From Brachynemurus nebulosus (Eukaryota > Arthropoda > Insecta > Neuroptera > Myrmeleontidae), in contig JAPWDM010000005.1 in assembly GCA_035578155.1 (NCBI GenBank), forward strand, positions 33,318,108-33,382,107: DNA of 64,000 nucleotides, written 5' to 3'. The number at the start of each line of letters is the position of its first letter. The first letter of the stretch is position 1. Of this stretch, positions 26,090-36,138 are shown one piece after another. A program made the translations under genes and the position numbers. Under the pieces are notes generated by a model. It searched no databases and had not been told where the DNA came from. It saw only the letters and a list, made by a program, of their open reading frames with translations.

Positions 26090-26300
26090 CTGGCGAGAGA
26101 GGATAGTGTCCAGGTAAGGCAATTGCCCGGGGACGCGGAGCCTCGGTTAGGGGCCCGAACAAAGTAAGAAGACTTTTATGTTGTTTTATTTTTTTTTTTT
26201 GCTCGTCAACTCGTATTTTTGGAGAACAAAATGAAAAAAAATGTTTGAAATTTTTTTGTTGTGCCCAGGGGCCCGTCATTTCTCTCGCCGGTCCTGATTG
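26090..26300. mobile_element. GC-ended miniature element
   Basis: The ends are inverted: GGCGAGAGAGGATAG at the left against the complement of TTTCTCTCGCCGG at the right. Inside are CCCGGGGACGCGGAGCCTCGG and CCAGGGGCCCGTC blocks around a T-rich core. It stands out against the AT background. The layout is like that of 35829-36138. Non-coding. Confidence 0.5.
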
Positions 26301-27223
26301 TCGTATAATATATAAAAATGTTGAAGTTAACTGGAGGATATATTTATGGAGAAGATAAAAATCAGTGTTTACGATTTTGCGAAAACGACAATGATATAAA
26401 ATTTAATACATCATTTTATTTATTTTATTCACACCTAACTTTTTAAAAAAGAAAAAATTATTTATATTTTATTTAAAATTTTGTTGAAAAGTAAATAAAA
26501 AATCTGACAAACCTCTCTAGTATAGTAGTTGTTTCTAATTTTTTATTTGGTCCCTTGAAATTTTTACTGAAACCGTGTGAAAAAATCTCATTTAAGATAT
26601 TTACCAAAATTCATGCACGCAGACAGTGATACATTTCTTTTTAATCAGATATTGTAAATAGAGTTTGGTAGAAAATAATACTTTGAAAATTTTGTCTTAT
26701 TTGAATTTTTTTAATGGTCCCCTCGGATTAAAGTAATAGCCAAAGTTTACCGTGTTGTAATAGTGTTATTTTGCATCCTATGTAGAACTCAAAATAGTAA
26801 AAGTTTTTTTTTGTCTTTGAAGTTGCAAAGTTTAGAATAATAAAAAAATTATTATTTTTTGACTGGCTCCAATACGAGATCCGAACATGTACTTAAATGT
26901 TATTGAAATGCCAATGACCAGAGTAAAGGAACATTTTAAAATAATTACTATACGAATATGTACACATAACATTATATAGGCTCTTTTAATATTAAAACAA
27001 TTAATATATATATAAAATTATACGTATAACAAAAAAAAAAATTTGGAATACAAATCCCCACCCATTGAAACCGGCAGTTAATTATTTAATTAAATGAACG
27101 AAACTAATTTCATTGAAATTTTTGAATAATAACTCCTTTTATTGTAAATTAATATTATTTTAGTTAGTCAAAAGGTAGAGTTAAAAACTAATAATTATTA
27201 TATTTTTGTTCTTTTTGTTACAG
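26301..27223. other. upstream/intron sequence before the BTB exon
   Basis: AT-rich sequence ending in the acceptor of the BTB exon. No promoter element could be assigned. Confidence 0.45.
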
Positions 27224-27610
27224 ACCGCAATACACACACAAATGCTCGATTCAATATCCACAACTATTGTATGTACTTATGATAAGCAACTTGAACTGAT
27301 CAGGGTACCAAAGGAAACAAAAATCAATACGCTCTAAGAAAAAATAAGTATAACTCTAATAATGCTATTGTGATAACAAAAAAAAAACAAAAAAATTTGA
27401 AACGAAAAGCGGACTGGATTCACTTAAAATTATTATTTTTTTATAAACACGACAACTAAACGCGACGCAACTATTTCCAAAACTCCAAGTGTGGACAACA
27501 GAGCATTAAATGGTGCATAAGACTTTCGGCAAACGAAATTCAACAAAGGTATCCTTACAACATTCACGGTGGTTAGAATAAGTTGTGACGACACTGGAGG
27601 TGGCTCTCCG
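27224..27610 (+). other. ab: 5' leader part of the BTB exon (abrupt-like gene)
   Basis: A pyrimidine-rich tract ending in a TTACAG acceptor (AG at 27222-27223) marks the likely start of this exon. The BTB frame has a TAA at 27518-27520 and no ATG between that stop and 27611. The first 387 bases are therefore untranslated, and coding begins at 27611. At least one non-coding exon must lie further upstream, inside or outside the window. I could not identify it. Confidence 0.6.
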
Positions 27611-28033
27611 ATGGGGGGCGAAACAGGGCCCGAGCAGCAATATTCGCTGCGATGGAACGATTTCCACGCCAATATATTATCCTCGTTTCGACATTTACGC
27701 GACGAAGAGGATTTCGTCGATGTGACGCTAGCCTGTGATGGATGTTCGTTTACCGCGCATAAAGTAGTCTTATCGGCATGCAGTCCCTATTTTCGACGAT
27801 TATTAAAGGCGAACCCGTGTCAACATCCCATTGTGATATTGAGGGATGTACAACAGAAAGATATGGAAAGTTTACTCAGGTTTATGTACAATGGCGAGGT
27901 GCATATCGGTCAAGAGCAGTTAGCGGATTTCCTAAAAACGGCACAAATGTTACAAGTACGTGGTCTTGCAGACGTTCCACCAGGCACCGCCGGGCAAAAA
28001 ATGACAACGACGCCACCAGAAAAAATTTCACCG
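27611..28033 (+). CDS. ab: abrupt-like BTB-zinc finger factor, shared exon 1: BTB domain
   Basis: This exon codes for residues 1-141 of every predicted isoform. A BTB/POZ domain fills about residues 10-122. It has the insect TTK-type signature YSLRWNDF at 11-18, then DEEDFVDVTLAC (31-42), FTAHKVVLSACSPYF (47-61) and VRGLADV near the end. In this family the domain mediates homo- and heterodimerisation and recruits chromatin cofactors in the nucleus. HLRDEEDFVDVTLAC and LLKANPC point to Abrupt rather than Fruitless, Lola or Broad. The start is the first ATG after an in-frame TAA at 27518. The exon ends at a CCG|GTAAAT donor on a codon boundary (phase 0). If the intron is retained, the frame runs 13 more codons to a stop at 28073-28075 and would give a BTB-only protein. 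The assignment rests on remembered family sequences, not on a search. Confidence 0.92.
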
Positions 28034-28772
28034 GTAAATAAGCAAAATACCGCATCAAATGAGAGGCTACTTTGAAACTAATAAAATACATTTTGTTAAA
28101 AATATTTTCTTAACAAATTTGGGCTACTTTGTAACGTGGTATGAAAGGTATAGAGGGATAGGCGCAACCATGCTATTAGACTTGGAGTAATTAATTCATA
28201 CATGGTTGGAAAGAGGGGGCAAATCTAAACATTGCGGTGTTAATATAACATGGTTTGGCAGAAAATTAGTTACGTTTCAACTTCCCAACAAGAGAGCTTT
28301 TCTTATCGCTTAAAAAAATTAACTAACTCACCTAATCACAAGTTTCACAGCATTTTTGTATCTAAAATATTGTGAAAACTCAAAGAATTTGTTAAGAAAC
28401 AATAAAATATTTCAGGAATAGGAGCTACTTGTATAGTTGTATTCAAATATACCCGTCATTAAACCAGAGGCAGATACATTCTGAGCACTTAAAAATTAAG
28501 ACTAATAAAAAATAGGGTTACATTTTTTACTTCTTTATGTTTTTATTGCATATATAATATTTTTCTGCAATCATGGTTAATATTTTACAACTAACAATAA
28601 GTATCAATAACACACAAAAAAAATTCTGAATCTTAAAAACTGTAAAAGATAGGTTTTTCTATCAATTTACTAATTTTCTTCAAAGTAGCCCCTCAAGTCA
28701 AAGTAGTTCCATTTGATAGTAATCTATTTTTAGAAATAAATGGCAAACAAGAACATTTTCTGACTGTTGCAG
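28034..28772 (+). other. intron 1 of the coding region
   Basis: This 739-base intron runs from a GTAAAT donor to a TGTTGCAG acceptor. It is AT-rich, and I see no repeat, RNA gene or other exon in it. The first 42 bases continue the BTB frame to a stop. Confidence 0.8.
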
Positions 28773-29015
28773 ACATCACAATCGTTACCTTGGCCAATGA
28801 CCGAAATGCAAGACACAACCAGAGACGGAGCTTTATCACCACCACCAAACAAAAGGCCGCGAAGTGTAGAACGACCGCCACGATCCAGTACTTATAGTCC
28901 AGACAGGAGAAGAAGTCCATCAAGGGGGAATGGTGTTGCAGAAATGCGGGAGTCTCTTTTAAGTCAAGCATTAGGGGAAGGAGGTCCAACAATACACACA
29001 AATTCAAATAATCAG
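28773..29015 (+). CDS. ab: abrupt-like factor, shared exon 2: proline/arginine-rich linker
   Basis: The exon covers residues 142-222, with phase 0 at both ends. The acceptor is TTGCAG|ACATCA and the donor CAG|GTACAT. It codes for a low-complexity linker containing a basic cluster, NKRPR at 167-171, followed by arginine/serine-rich sequence ending in RRRSPSRG. This could be a nuclear localisation signal and a phosphorylation target (inference). There is no folded domain. Its frame joins the BTB exon and the next exon without a shift, which supports it as coding. Such linkers between BTB and zinc fingers are normal in this family and poorly conserved. Confidence 0.85.
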
Positions 29016-29081
29016 GTACATTTTTGGAAAAACATTATTGGTCAATTTTCTAAATATTAACGTTTAATTTTTTGATTACAG
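29016..29081 (+). other. short 66-base intron
   Basis: It begins with GTACAT and ends in TTTGATTACAG. The length is typical of a minimal insect intron. Reading through it meets a stop at 29058-29060. Confidence 0.8.
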
Positions 29082-29295
29082 AAAGGACATTCTGACTCGT
29101 CGTTACAGGCACAATCGGAAGACTCAAACAGCAGTGACACGGCACTAAGTGAACGAGGCGTGACACCAAAGGCTGAACCTGGCGACTATCCAGGGCTACT
29201 AGACGACCATCCGATGTTAAATAGTAATGGATCATCAAATGTGATAGACCAGCCTCGGACGCCTACCTTTCCTGGTTCCTTATTAGGTTTATCAG
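29082..29295 (+). CDS. ab: abrupt-like factor, shared exon 3: acidic/serine-rich linker
   Basis: The exon codes for residues 223-293 plus the first base of codon 294. It runs from a GATTACAG|AAAGGA acceptor to a TCAG|GTAAAC donor. The product is rich in Ser, Asp, Glu and Pro (QAQSEDSNSS, TPKAEPGDYPGLLDDHP) and has no recognisable domain. The frame stays open across the whole exon and joins the next exon through a split glycine codon (G|GC). Reading past the donor meets a stop near 29381. It is probably a disordered spacer or transactivation-type segment, which is inference only. Confidence 0.83.
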
Positions 29296-29547
29296 GTAAA
29301 CATAAACCACAAGAAATTCATATATTACAATTATTACATAGTAATAACTCTCAGTACTTCCATTTCGCTACATCTCAGTGAGACACACGAGATTTTAAAG
29401 CGCTCCATCCGAGTAACGGCGTAAGAAAAATTATTCAGATGGTGTAAAATAATATTTTACTTCCCCTACTAGATAAATTTGGTGGTATTGAGAGGTTTTA
29501 CCGTATTTTATTTAAATACAAATTTAAACTAATGTAATTATTTTCAG
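29296..29547 (+). other. 252-base intron
   Basis: The intron runs from GTAAAC to TTATTTTCAG, with a good pyrimidine tract. No feature is visible inside it. Confidence 0.75.
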
Positions 29548-29607
29548 GCTTGCCAGGCGTGCCAGGATTAATGCCGGGAACATCCGGAATGTCAGACAAT
29601 TTTGCTG
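29548..29607 (+). CDS. ab: abrupt-like factor, shared micro-exon 4 and branch point of alternative splicing
   Basis: This 60-base exon completes Gly294, codes for 19 residues (LPGVPGLM then PGTSGMSDNFA) and ends on the first base of codon 314. Acceptor TTTTCAG|GC and donor GCTG|GTAAGT are both strong. Its phase-1 end matches all three downstream zinc-finger exons, at 30135, 59555 and 61488. The junction codon becomes GGG (Gly), GAT (Asp) or GTT (Val) depending on the partner. This makes the exon the last common one and the donor where isoforms would diverge. Without RNA data, the exclusive choice is inferred from phase and stop codons. Confidence 0.8.
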
Positions 29608-30134
29608 GTAAGTGTAAAATATTAATGTTTTTACCAAAAAGAAAAAAAAACAAATTGCCCAAATTCTACCAATTTTGCGTTCGTGGCCTAATTATTGAAT
29701 TTATTTCTATATCATGTAAAACTATTATTATTATACATTATACGAGAACATATTTAAATTAAAGAAAAAAAAATTGAGTAAAAAAAATCCATAATTGATG
29801 TACACGCAAGCACCGAGATTTTTGAACATTAAATTTACCTTTGACTTTTAATACCCACCCCTCCATTCATTGTACGACATATAATCTACATAATAAACAA
29901 TAAAAAACGCAATCGAGTAATATACATGAAATTCAGATTTAATATGGTGATTTGAATTTTGTCAGGATTATTAAAATCACCCATTACTGAGACACGAACA
30001 GACAAAAATACTTTAACTTTTTTTTTTAAGAAAATAAATTTCATATAAAAAAAATAAACGAGACAATGAATCATAAAAAAAAAATACCAAAAAAATGATT
30101 TTGTTGATCCGCCATTGTGTACTGGTGTGCGCAG
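29608..30134 (+). other. 527-base intron before exon A
   Basis: It begins with a strong GTAAGT and ends in TGCGCAG. The same donor would serve the long introns to exons B and C. No feature was seen inside. Confidence 0.7.
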
Positions 30135-30499
30135 GGCATTGGTCACCAGCAAGCACCAGTACATCGGGAGGACATTCTTCTTCTGCATTGAACGCTTCTT
30201 CCCATTCTACGTCCTGGCCATCCCGGATCCCGTCAACAGACCACGATGATCCGCTCAAACCCAAGTGCCCTGAATGCGGGAAACAGTATAGCAATAATTC
30301 AAATCTAAAGCAGCATATCGTTAATGTTCATACCGTCACCAATGAGATACACCCATGTCCAGTGTGCGGGAAAAACTTCAAGACGAAACAGTACGCGCAA
30401 ATTCATATGTTATCCATGCATGGAATACGAAAACGGCAATCAATGACTTCCACCTCAACCACTTCAACATCAATATTTTCCGGAATTAAACGGGATTGA
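30135..30499 (+). CDS. ab: alternative C-terminal exon A: two C2H2 zinc fingers (434-aa isoform)
   Basis: The exon follows a GTGCGCAG acceptor and continues the shared frame in phase 1. After a Ser/Thr-rich stretch come two tandem C2H2 fingers, each C-X2-C-X12-H-X4-H. Finger 1 uses C358, C361, H374 and H379; finger 2 uses C388, C391, H404 and H409. An eight-residue link (380-387) joins them. A short basic/Ser-Thr tail ends at a TGA (30497-30499). Two fingers after a BTB domain is the family norm. The fingers differ from those in exons B and C, so this isoform should bind different DNA (inference). The acceptor's pyrimidine tract is weak. I do not recognise a named isoform. Confidence 0.82.
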
Positions 30500-32604
30500 A
30501 TTTTGCGAATGAGTTTTTTTTGGTTTTATGCTAATTATTTTTCGCTAATTGAAAAAAAGATAGCTAAATACGATTTCAAAACAAATAAGGTATTTTTTTG
30601 TTTGTTTATTCAATTAAATTATTTTTATTATTTAAGTATTTAGGGGGCGCTTGATCTCAAAAATGAAATGTTACCGCATGTTTTTAGCATTTATTTTGTC
30701 CCATTATATCTCAAAAATGGTTTAGTTCATTTTATTTAACATCTTTTTGAGAGACTATCAAAAGACTTCACTACCAAACTGTGGTTCTTTCAAATTACGT
30801 GATTTTATGCTTTATGCCTTCCAAAATTTTAGGTAATTTAAACTAAAAATTAACGAAAGACTAATCAAAGAAATATATTTTTGATTGGTCTATGTCAGAT
30901 TTACTCAACTAAATATATAGACCTATTGTCTTTTTTTTAATTAGAATGATTAAAAGGTAAAAAATACGAAATTTTTTCGACATTTTAATTAAACAGTACT
31001 TCAAAAATGTCTTAATGAGTAAGCCTAAAACTTGCTCAAATTTTATTTCCGATCAGCGATTTTCCCTCGTGTGTCATTAGCTTTAAAATTTTAATTGAAA
31101 CATGGTATTCCTTCCAGTAACATCGATTTTATAATTTCTCTCGAATTTCCTCAGAATTTTCTAAATCTAAATCGAAATTCTAAGTCTCTAGAAAAAATAT
31201 CATGTTCCAATTAAAATTTCGTCACTGACGCAAAATCGTCAAAATAAAATTCGAGTGCAGAAATTAATGAGTACTAGGGTCATCAGAATGTAGCAGATTT
31301 TAAACTTCTTTTCCAAACTCTTGATACAAACCCGTGAAACACCTGTATATAAATAACGGAACAAATTTGTCAGTATGTATCTGGGTACATATGACCCATA
31401 ATTAGTCCTAGTTCTATGGAAACTGACATTTTGCAAAAACTACCTTAAATTGTACCTTATATTTTGTTTTCGAAATACCAAATTATGAAGAGAGATATCC
31501 TTAATTTTTTATGATATGAGACAATCTGAGTACATTTTATTTCGGACTTAAATTTCGCAGTTATTTTTGGAGAATATCCTGTTTATTTACCTTAATACGA
31601 GCTTTAATCATAATTATTAAAAATAGATATCGTAGAAGTTGTTGATTACAATTAGTTGGATATTTAAAAGGTCAACTGATCAAACAAAGAAAATAAAGGG
31701 AAGCCATAGATACTTATAATACACATAATATTGTCAATAATACAGTACGGGCCATGACGAGGGGTCGGAGTAGAAGGCAGACAGGGGCCACGCTCGACAT
31801 TTACTTAACTGGCTCATTGTCCATCGTATCATCCGTTCCAACTAAGAGGATTTACTATGGCGATGACAAATTTTTTTTATTGTTAGGGTGAATAGAAATC
31901 AACAAAGGAGACAAATATTTTATATAAGAAACATTCTACAGATCAGTGGAAAAAATATTATACCTTGAATATTTTTCCTATCGAAGTCGTTCGTTCAGAG
32001 GTTATGTAGGTTGATCAGAGAGACGTTATTATAAACCCGAAAAAAAAGAAATAAAGTCACTTTTCATTTCTTTTGTGGATTCACAGAAAAGATTTTTTCC
32101 TATTTTCTTTTTAATATCTATATTAAAAATACGTTAAATAATAAAATTACTAACAAGAGAAAAAATTAAATAGTAGCAAATATTTTTTGAAGAAAATTTT
32201 CGTGGAAAAATTAATCGTGTAAAAAAAATTATTTCGATTACACATAAATGCTCAATATTCGATGTATTTATTGCTCATCAAAAACTTCAATGTTTACTAA
32301 TGCAGGAAAAAATTGTTTGTGTTAAACAAGATCCCAATCTCGAAGGGCCCAATCGAACGAATTGATATAATATTTTGCATAGAGATTGGTGTTAACGTTT
32401 TTATTTTTCAACGACGCATACATGTTTCCTTTCCTGTATCCTGCGGGCTCTCCCAACAAGCACACGCCCCAAGTTTTAGACGTGGTTGCTGCGACCTTTC
32501 TATGGGTCTAGAGCTATAAGAACGGCGGAAGAAAGAAATTTTATGAATTGGAAAAACGTCTGATTTCCGTGAAAATAGAAGTTGTTTGTTAGCGAATATC
32601 CATT
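30500..32604. other. sequence after exon A (3' UTR of isoform A, then intron)
   Basis: Exon A needs its own polyadenylation here if the isoform exists. An ATTAAA occurs near 30613, but the site is not certain. The rest is AT-rich with no gene. Confidence 0.4.
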
Positions 32605-32710
32605 CTGAAAATTCAGCTATTACAGCAGTTCTTATGGTAAGACCTAAGTCCGGGACTATGATAGAAATTTGTTTTGGAGCCTCTAGAATCCGAAAATCTA
32701 CTTCACTAAA

Positions 32711-32800
<90 letters not shown>

Positions 32801-33620
32801 GTGTGTGCACGATAACTCTCGAACGAAACGTTTAATGCTTATGAAATTTGGTATGCGACCTGGAATCCGGATTGGCTCGCCTAAGTTCGTTAGCCAGACA
32901 CGTCGGATGCCCAGAAGTAGGTCTTTCGGCCATTTTTAATGATTTTTTGCAAAATTTGACTAGAATTCAAAAATTTTTTAATTTTTTTTTACACAACCGG
33001 AAAGGGCGTAAAAAATTGCATAAGATAAGCTTTTAAAACATTGTTCTAAGTGAACTAACTTTTGAGAAAAATTAAGAAATTTGTTGAATTTTTTTACAAT
33101 AAATGCTTCATCGTTTTAGCAATTCTTTTCTAGATAAAACAAGTGCTAGTTATTTATTCAATATGTATATATGTGTTATAATAACAATAGCTCTGTTTCA
33201 TCTTTTTAAATTAAAATTAGCCAGATTTTTTAAGAGTACGTTATGGAAAGAAAATTTTTGTATGACGTACTCCTTTAGAGAGAAAATATAATTTATATAT
33301 ATTTGCATACCTAGAAAAAAAATCGAAAACTATAGTTACGTAATCTAATAATATATTGTTAAATGGATATATGCTACACTATATGAGATCGGTTAGGGTC
33401 CAGAGGACCCAGAAGCGCCAAAAATTAACTGCAGAACTGATTTTGAAAATTGTTTCACTGTTAGAAAGCTAAACTATTTTAAATGGATATAGGTTGGATT
33501 TAAATGGATATAGGTCTTAGATGATATCCGCCAGTGCCCAATATTTGGAAATTCGCTATGTTATGCAGATGCTGCGACAGGGGTATTTCATCTTCAGGCT
33601 TCACAACCGCTTAACCAATT
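32605..33620 (+). repeat. dispersed repeat family R2, copy 3
   Basis: Landmarks match 4380-5625: CAGCTATTACAGC, GACTATGATAGAAATTTG, CTCTCGAACGAAAC, CCAGACACGTCGGATGCC, TTTTTTTACAC and, near 33555, TTATGCAGATGCTGCGACAG. It is the longest of the three copies. A (TA)n tract sits within it where copy 1 has only CTATATATATATA, so the microsatellite grew from a short TA run native to the repeat. Confidence 0.65.
32714..32792. repeat. (TA)n microsatellite
   Basis: This is an uninterrupted run of roughly 39 TA units ending in GTATATATGTGTGTG. A 117-codon frame running through it (Ile-Tyr repeats) is an artefact. Confidence 0.95.
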
Positions 33621-34938
33621 GATTTGAAACTTTGCACAATGATAGACGAGAAAACGTACAATGATAGAGAAAACGTAGACAGACTACTTTTACCGCAAGA
33701 AAAGTGGAAAACTACGAGAGAGGATTATTTTAAAAAAAATGCATCATTGACATAATTTGATATCATAATTTCAAATATGACTGTATAAATGTTGAGCGAA
33801 CACTTACTGTATGTAGCGCTGGAAGAGGAAGTTCCGTTGAAGAAAAAAGAAAACAAAATATTTCATTCAAAAGTGTTAAAAATTATCATACGCATATAAT
33901 ACGTACGTATAATACACATCTGCGTAAATTATCGTACGGTTGTACGTATCTGGCGTACGGTCCTTCGTATATTATGTAAGTATACGCCAAACGAAAAGAA
34001 CTTATTAAAAGTCATAGAGCCACAATCTTCTTATTTCGATCTCTATTCATCATGAACAAGATAAATTACTATGATCAGATAATTGAGCAATCACTAAACA
34101 CTCTTTTTCTCCCTGGTGAATGTGCCCCACACCGCCCGAAAGCAGCAGCCCTCATTCAATCATTCATGCCCAATGCATCATTATCAAGGGACTACATATC
34201 GGGAATATGTACACATACAGAAACGAAGACGTAAAAGACGAAGAAGAAATATATACAACACACTCATGTGTATGTTACAACAAACATTTGTTGGGATACT
34301 TCGTGTACATGATGTGAAGTGAAGAGAGATTACGCCCTTTCTACGGGAGCTTGTGTACTCGTGTGTGCTGTGCTCTAGCTGTGTGTTGGTTACTTGAGTT
34401 CGAGCTGCAGAGAGATAGTTGTCGGCGGGTGAGGAGGATGAGGCGCGCGCGGGCGAGGGTGGTGGGGTGATATGTCCGTTTGTTCCGTCAGTATTATCAT
34501 CTATCTATGGACGGATGGACGGACGGGCGGCCAGCAGCCTGACGGTATTGATTTATATGCCCTCCAGTTAGTTTCTTCTCTCCTGAATATGTGTAGTTGG
34601 TTGCCCGACGCTGCTGTACGCTGCCTGACTACCATAGCCATGCATTGCACTATTTTATAACTAGTAAGAGAGGAGTATATTACCAACTACATATACCATG
34701 CTAGTTGAAGTTGGTACTCCTCCGGCTACCTAACCTATCTATAAGAATAGGATGATGCGATATGATCTATCTCTATCTCATGTAAATGTGTACGCGAATG
34801 AACCGACGGTATATATGTATACAAACGGATATTTTGGCCGGAAAAAACTTTTCGTAAACAGTGATTCAAAAACAATATTCTTATCGTCGAATCAAATACG
34901 ATTCGATCACGATAGAGACGCACTTTGTAATTTCGTTC
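33621..34938. other. repeat-poor intron segment with a GC-richer island
   Basis: The stretch 34330-34560 is rich in GAG, GTG and GGCGGG text (GCGCGCGCGGGCGAGGGTGG at 34443-34462). It stands out from the AT-rich intron and may be a regulatory element or an internal promoter. No reading frame here has a recognisable domain. Confidence 0.4.
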
Positions 34939-35507
34939 TAAGGATGATCGATATTAGAAAAACATCGATGTTAACATCGATTCAAGAGTATCGATATACG
35001 ATAATATCGAAAGAAAAACATCGATGTTCGAAAACATCGATGTTTATGTAGGAAAATAAACAACCATTATAATCTATTATTTTATTTATTAAAAATTAAT
35101 ATTGCCATTATTTATTTGTGGCACACTTTGCAAAATAAGTAACTTTGTTAGAAGTTTCCCTTTTAATCTGTTCCTTTGTTGATACAAATGCTGCCCAGCT
35201 TTTGAAAAAAGTCTCTCTGAAGGTGTTGAAGTTGTTGTGAAACACAAATATTTAATGGCAATTTTTTTCAAGTTTGGATAAGTGAATTCTAGAACGTGCT
35301 ACAAAAGTAATGGATCTTGTTTTAAATCAGCTACAGGACTTTTTAGGTACTGAATAGTTTAGAGTTATATCGATGTTTCGATATTATTCTCATAACATCG
35401 ATGTGTCGATGTTATCGAGGACATAACATCGATGTTTTTACATCGATGTTTTCCGGCTAAACATCGATGTTTTTCCACCGTCGGCCGATGAATATCGATC
35501 ATTCCTA
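34939..35507 (-). mobile_element. hAT-family transposon relic with intact 8-bp target duplication
   Basis: TTTCGTTC occurs immediately outside both ends (34931-34938 and 35508-35515), the 8-bp duplication expected for hAT. The terminal repeats are TAAGGATGATCGATATT at the left and, complemented, TAGGAATGATCGATATT at the right. Both subterminal regions carry many AACATCGATGTT-type motifs. The interior encodes the C-terminal dimerisation region of a hAT transposase on the minus strand. At 569 bp it is an internally deleted, non-autonomous copy. Confidence 0.88.
35089..35358 (-). pseudogene. hAT transposase C-terminal (dimerisation) fragment
   Basis: The minus-strand frame reads KSPVADLKQDPLLL, stop, HVLEFTYPNLKKIAIKYLC, TTTSTPSERLFSKAGQHL and QQRNRLKG. 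The TSxPSERLFSKAG block and the following xxRNRL are the signature of the hAT C-terminal dimerisation region. The in-frame TAG lies at 35299-35301, where hAT proteins usually have a tryptophan after the D-P-L motif. One base change from TGG would explain it. The catalytic domain and BED finger are gone. Confidence 0.85.
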
Positions 35508-35828
35508 TTTCGTTCGCTATTGAAAGTCTTTACAAGTCTTACGTTCCCTCCGCTACTTAAACTTGTCTAAACTTAATAAGGTAAAAAAAATAATAGCAAG
35601 AAAAAATATAAGGAGTCCTACTATGTGTCGACGTCGAAAATGGCTTGTGGATGAATCTAAAATTTGTTGGATTCTTACGATCCTAATTGAAATTTTATTT
35701 CCATTTAGTGATTTCACACCAGTCGATTCTTAGTGAAACATTTCAATACAATTGATATTCGTTACTAAAATATCATGTCCCATTAAAAATTTAAAATTAG
35801 TGTCATTCGTGAGATGGCCGACGATATG

Positions 35829-36138
35829 TTCAGGCCCGTAACTAGGCTGAGACAGCTGGGGCATTGCCTCGGGGCCCCCAAGAGAATGCAAGAAATTCCA
35901 AATTTCTTGGCAAATTTTAAGGGCGGTATTTCTGTAAAATGAAGGCAGCAAACGACTGACAAGCAAAAAAAAAATAAAAATTCGACCGCTTATTTTAAGG
36001 ATAGTATTTTTGTAAAATAAGGACGCTAAACAACTGACAAGCAAAAAAAAGGTCGCCGCTCTTTTCCCCGGGGCGGCATAGGGGCTCCGAATGTTCTTTC
36101 TGCCCCGGGGCTCCTGAAGACTTAGGTACGGCCCTGAA
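35829..36138. mobile_element. miniature element with GC-rich ends and internal tandem pair
   Basis: The left end, TTCAGGCCCGTAACTAGGCT, and the complement of the right end, TTCAGGGCCGTACCTAAGTC, form inverted repeats. GGGGC and CCCCGGGGC blocks lie inside each. In the middle, a unit of about 66 bp ending CAACTGACAAGCAAAAAA occurs twice (near 35908-35970 and 35990-36050). Non-coding. Confidence 0.65.

Noticed and set aside
32586..32939. 117-codon frame
   Set aside because: A third of it is Ile-Tyr repeats from the TA microsatellite, and the rest lies in an R2 repeat.
34752..35051. 99-codon frame near the hAT relic
   Set aside because: It overlaps the target duplication and ATCGATGTT arrays and has no domain.
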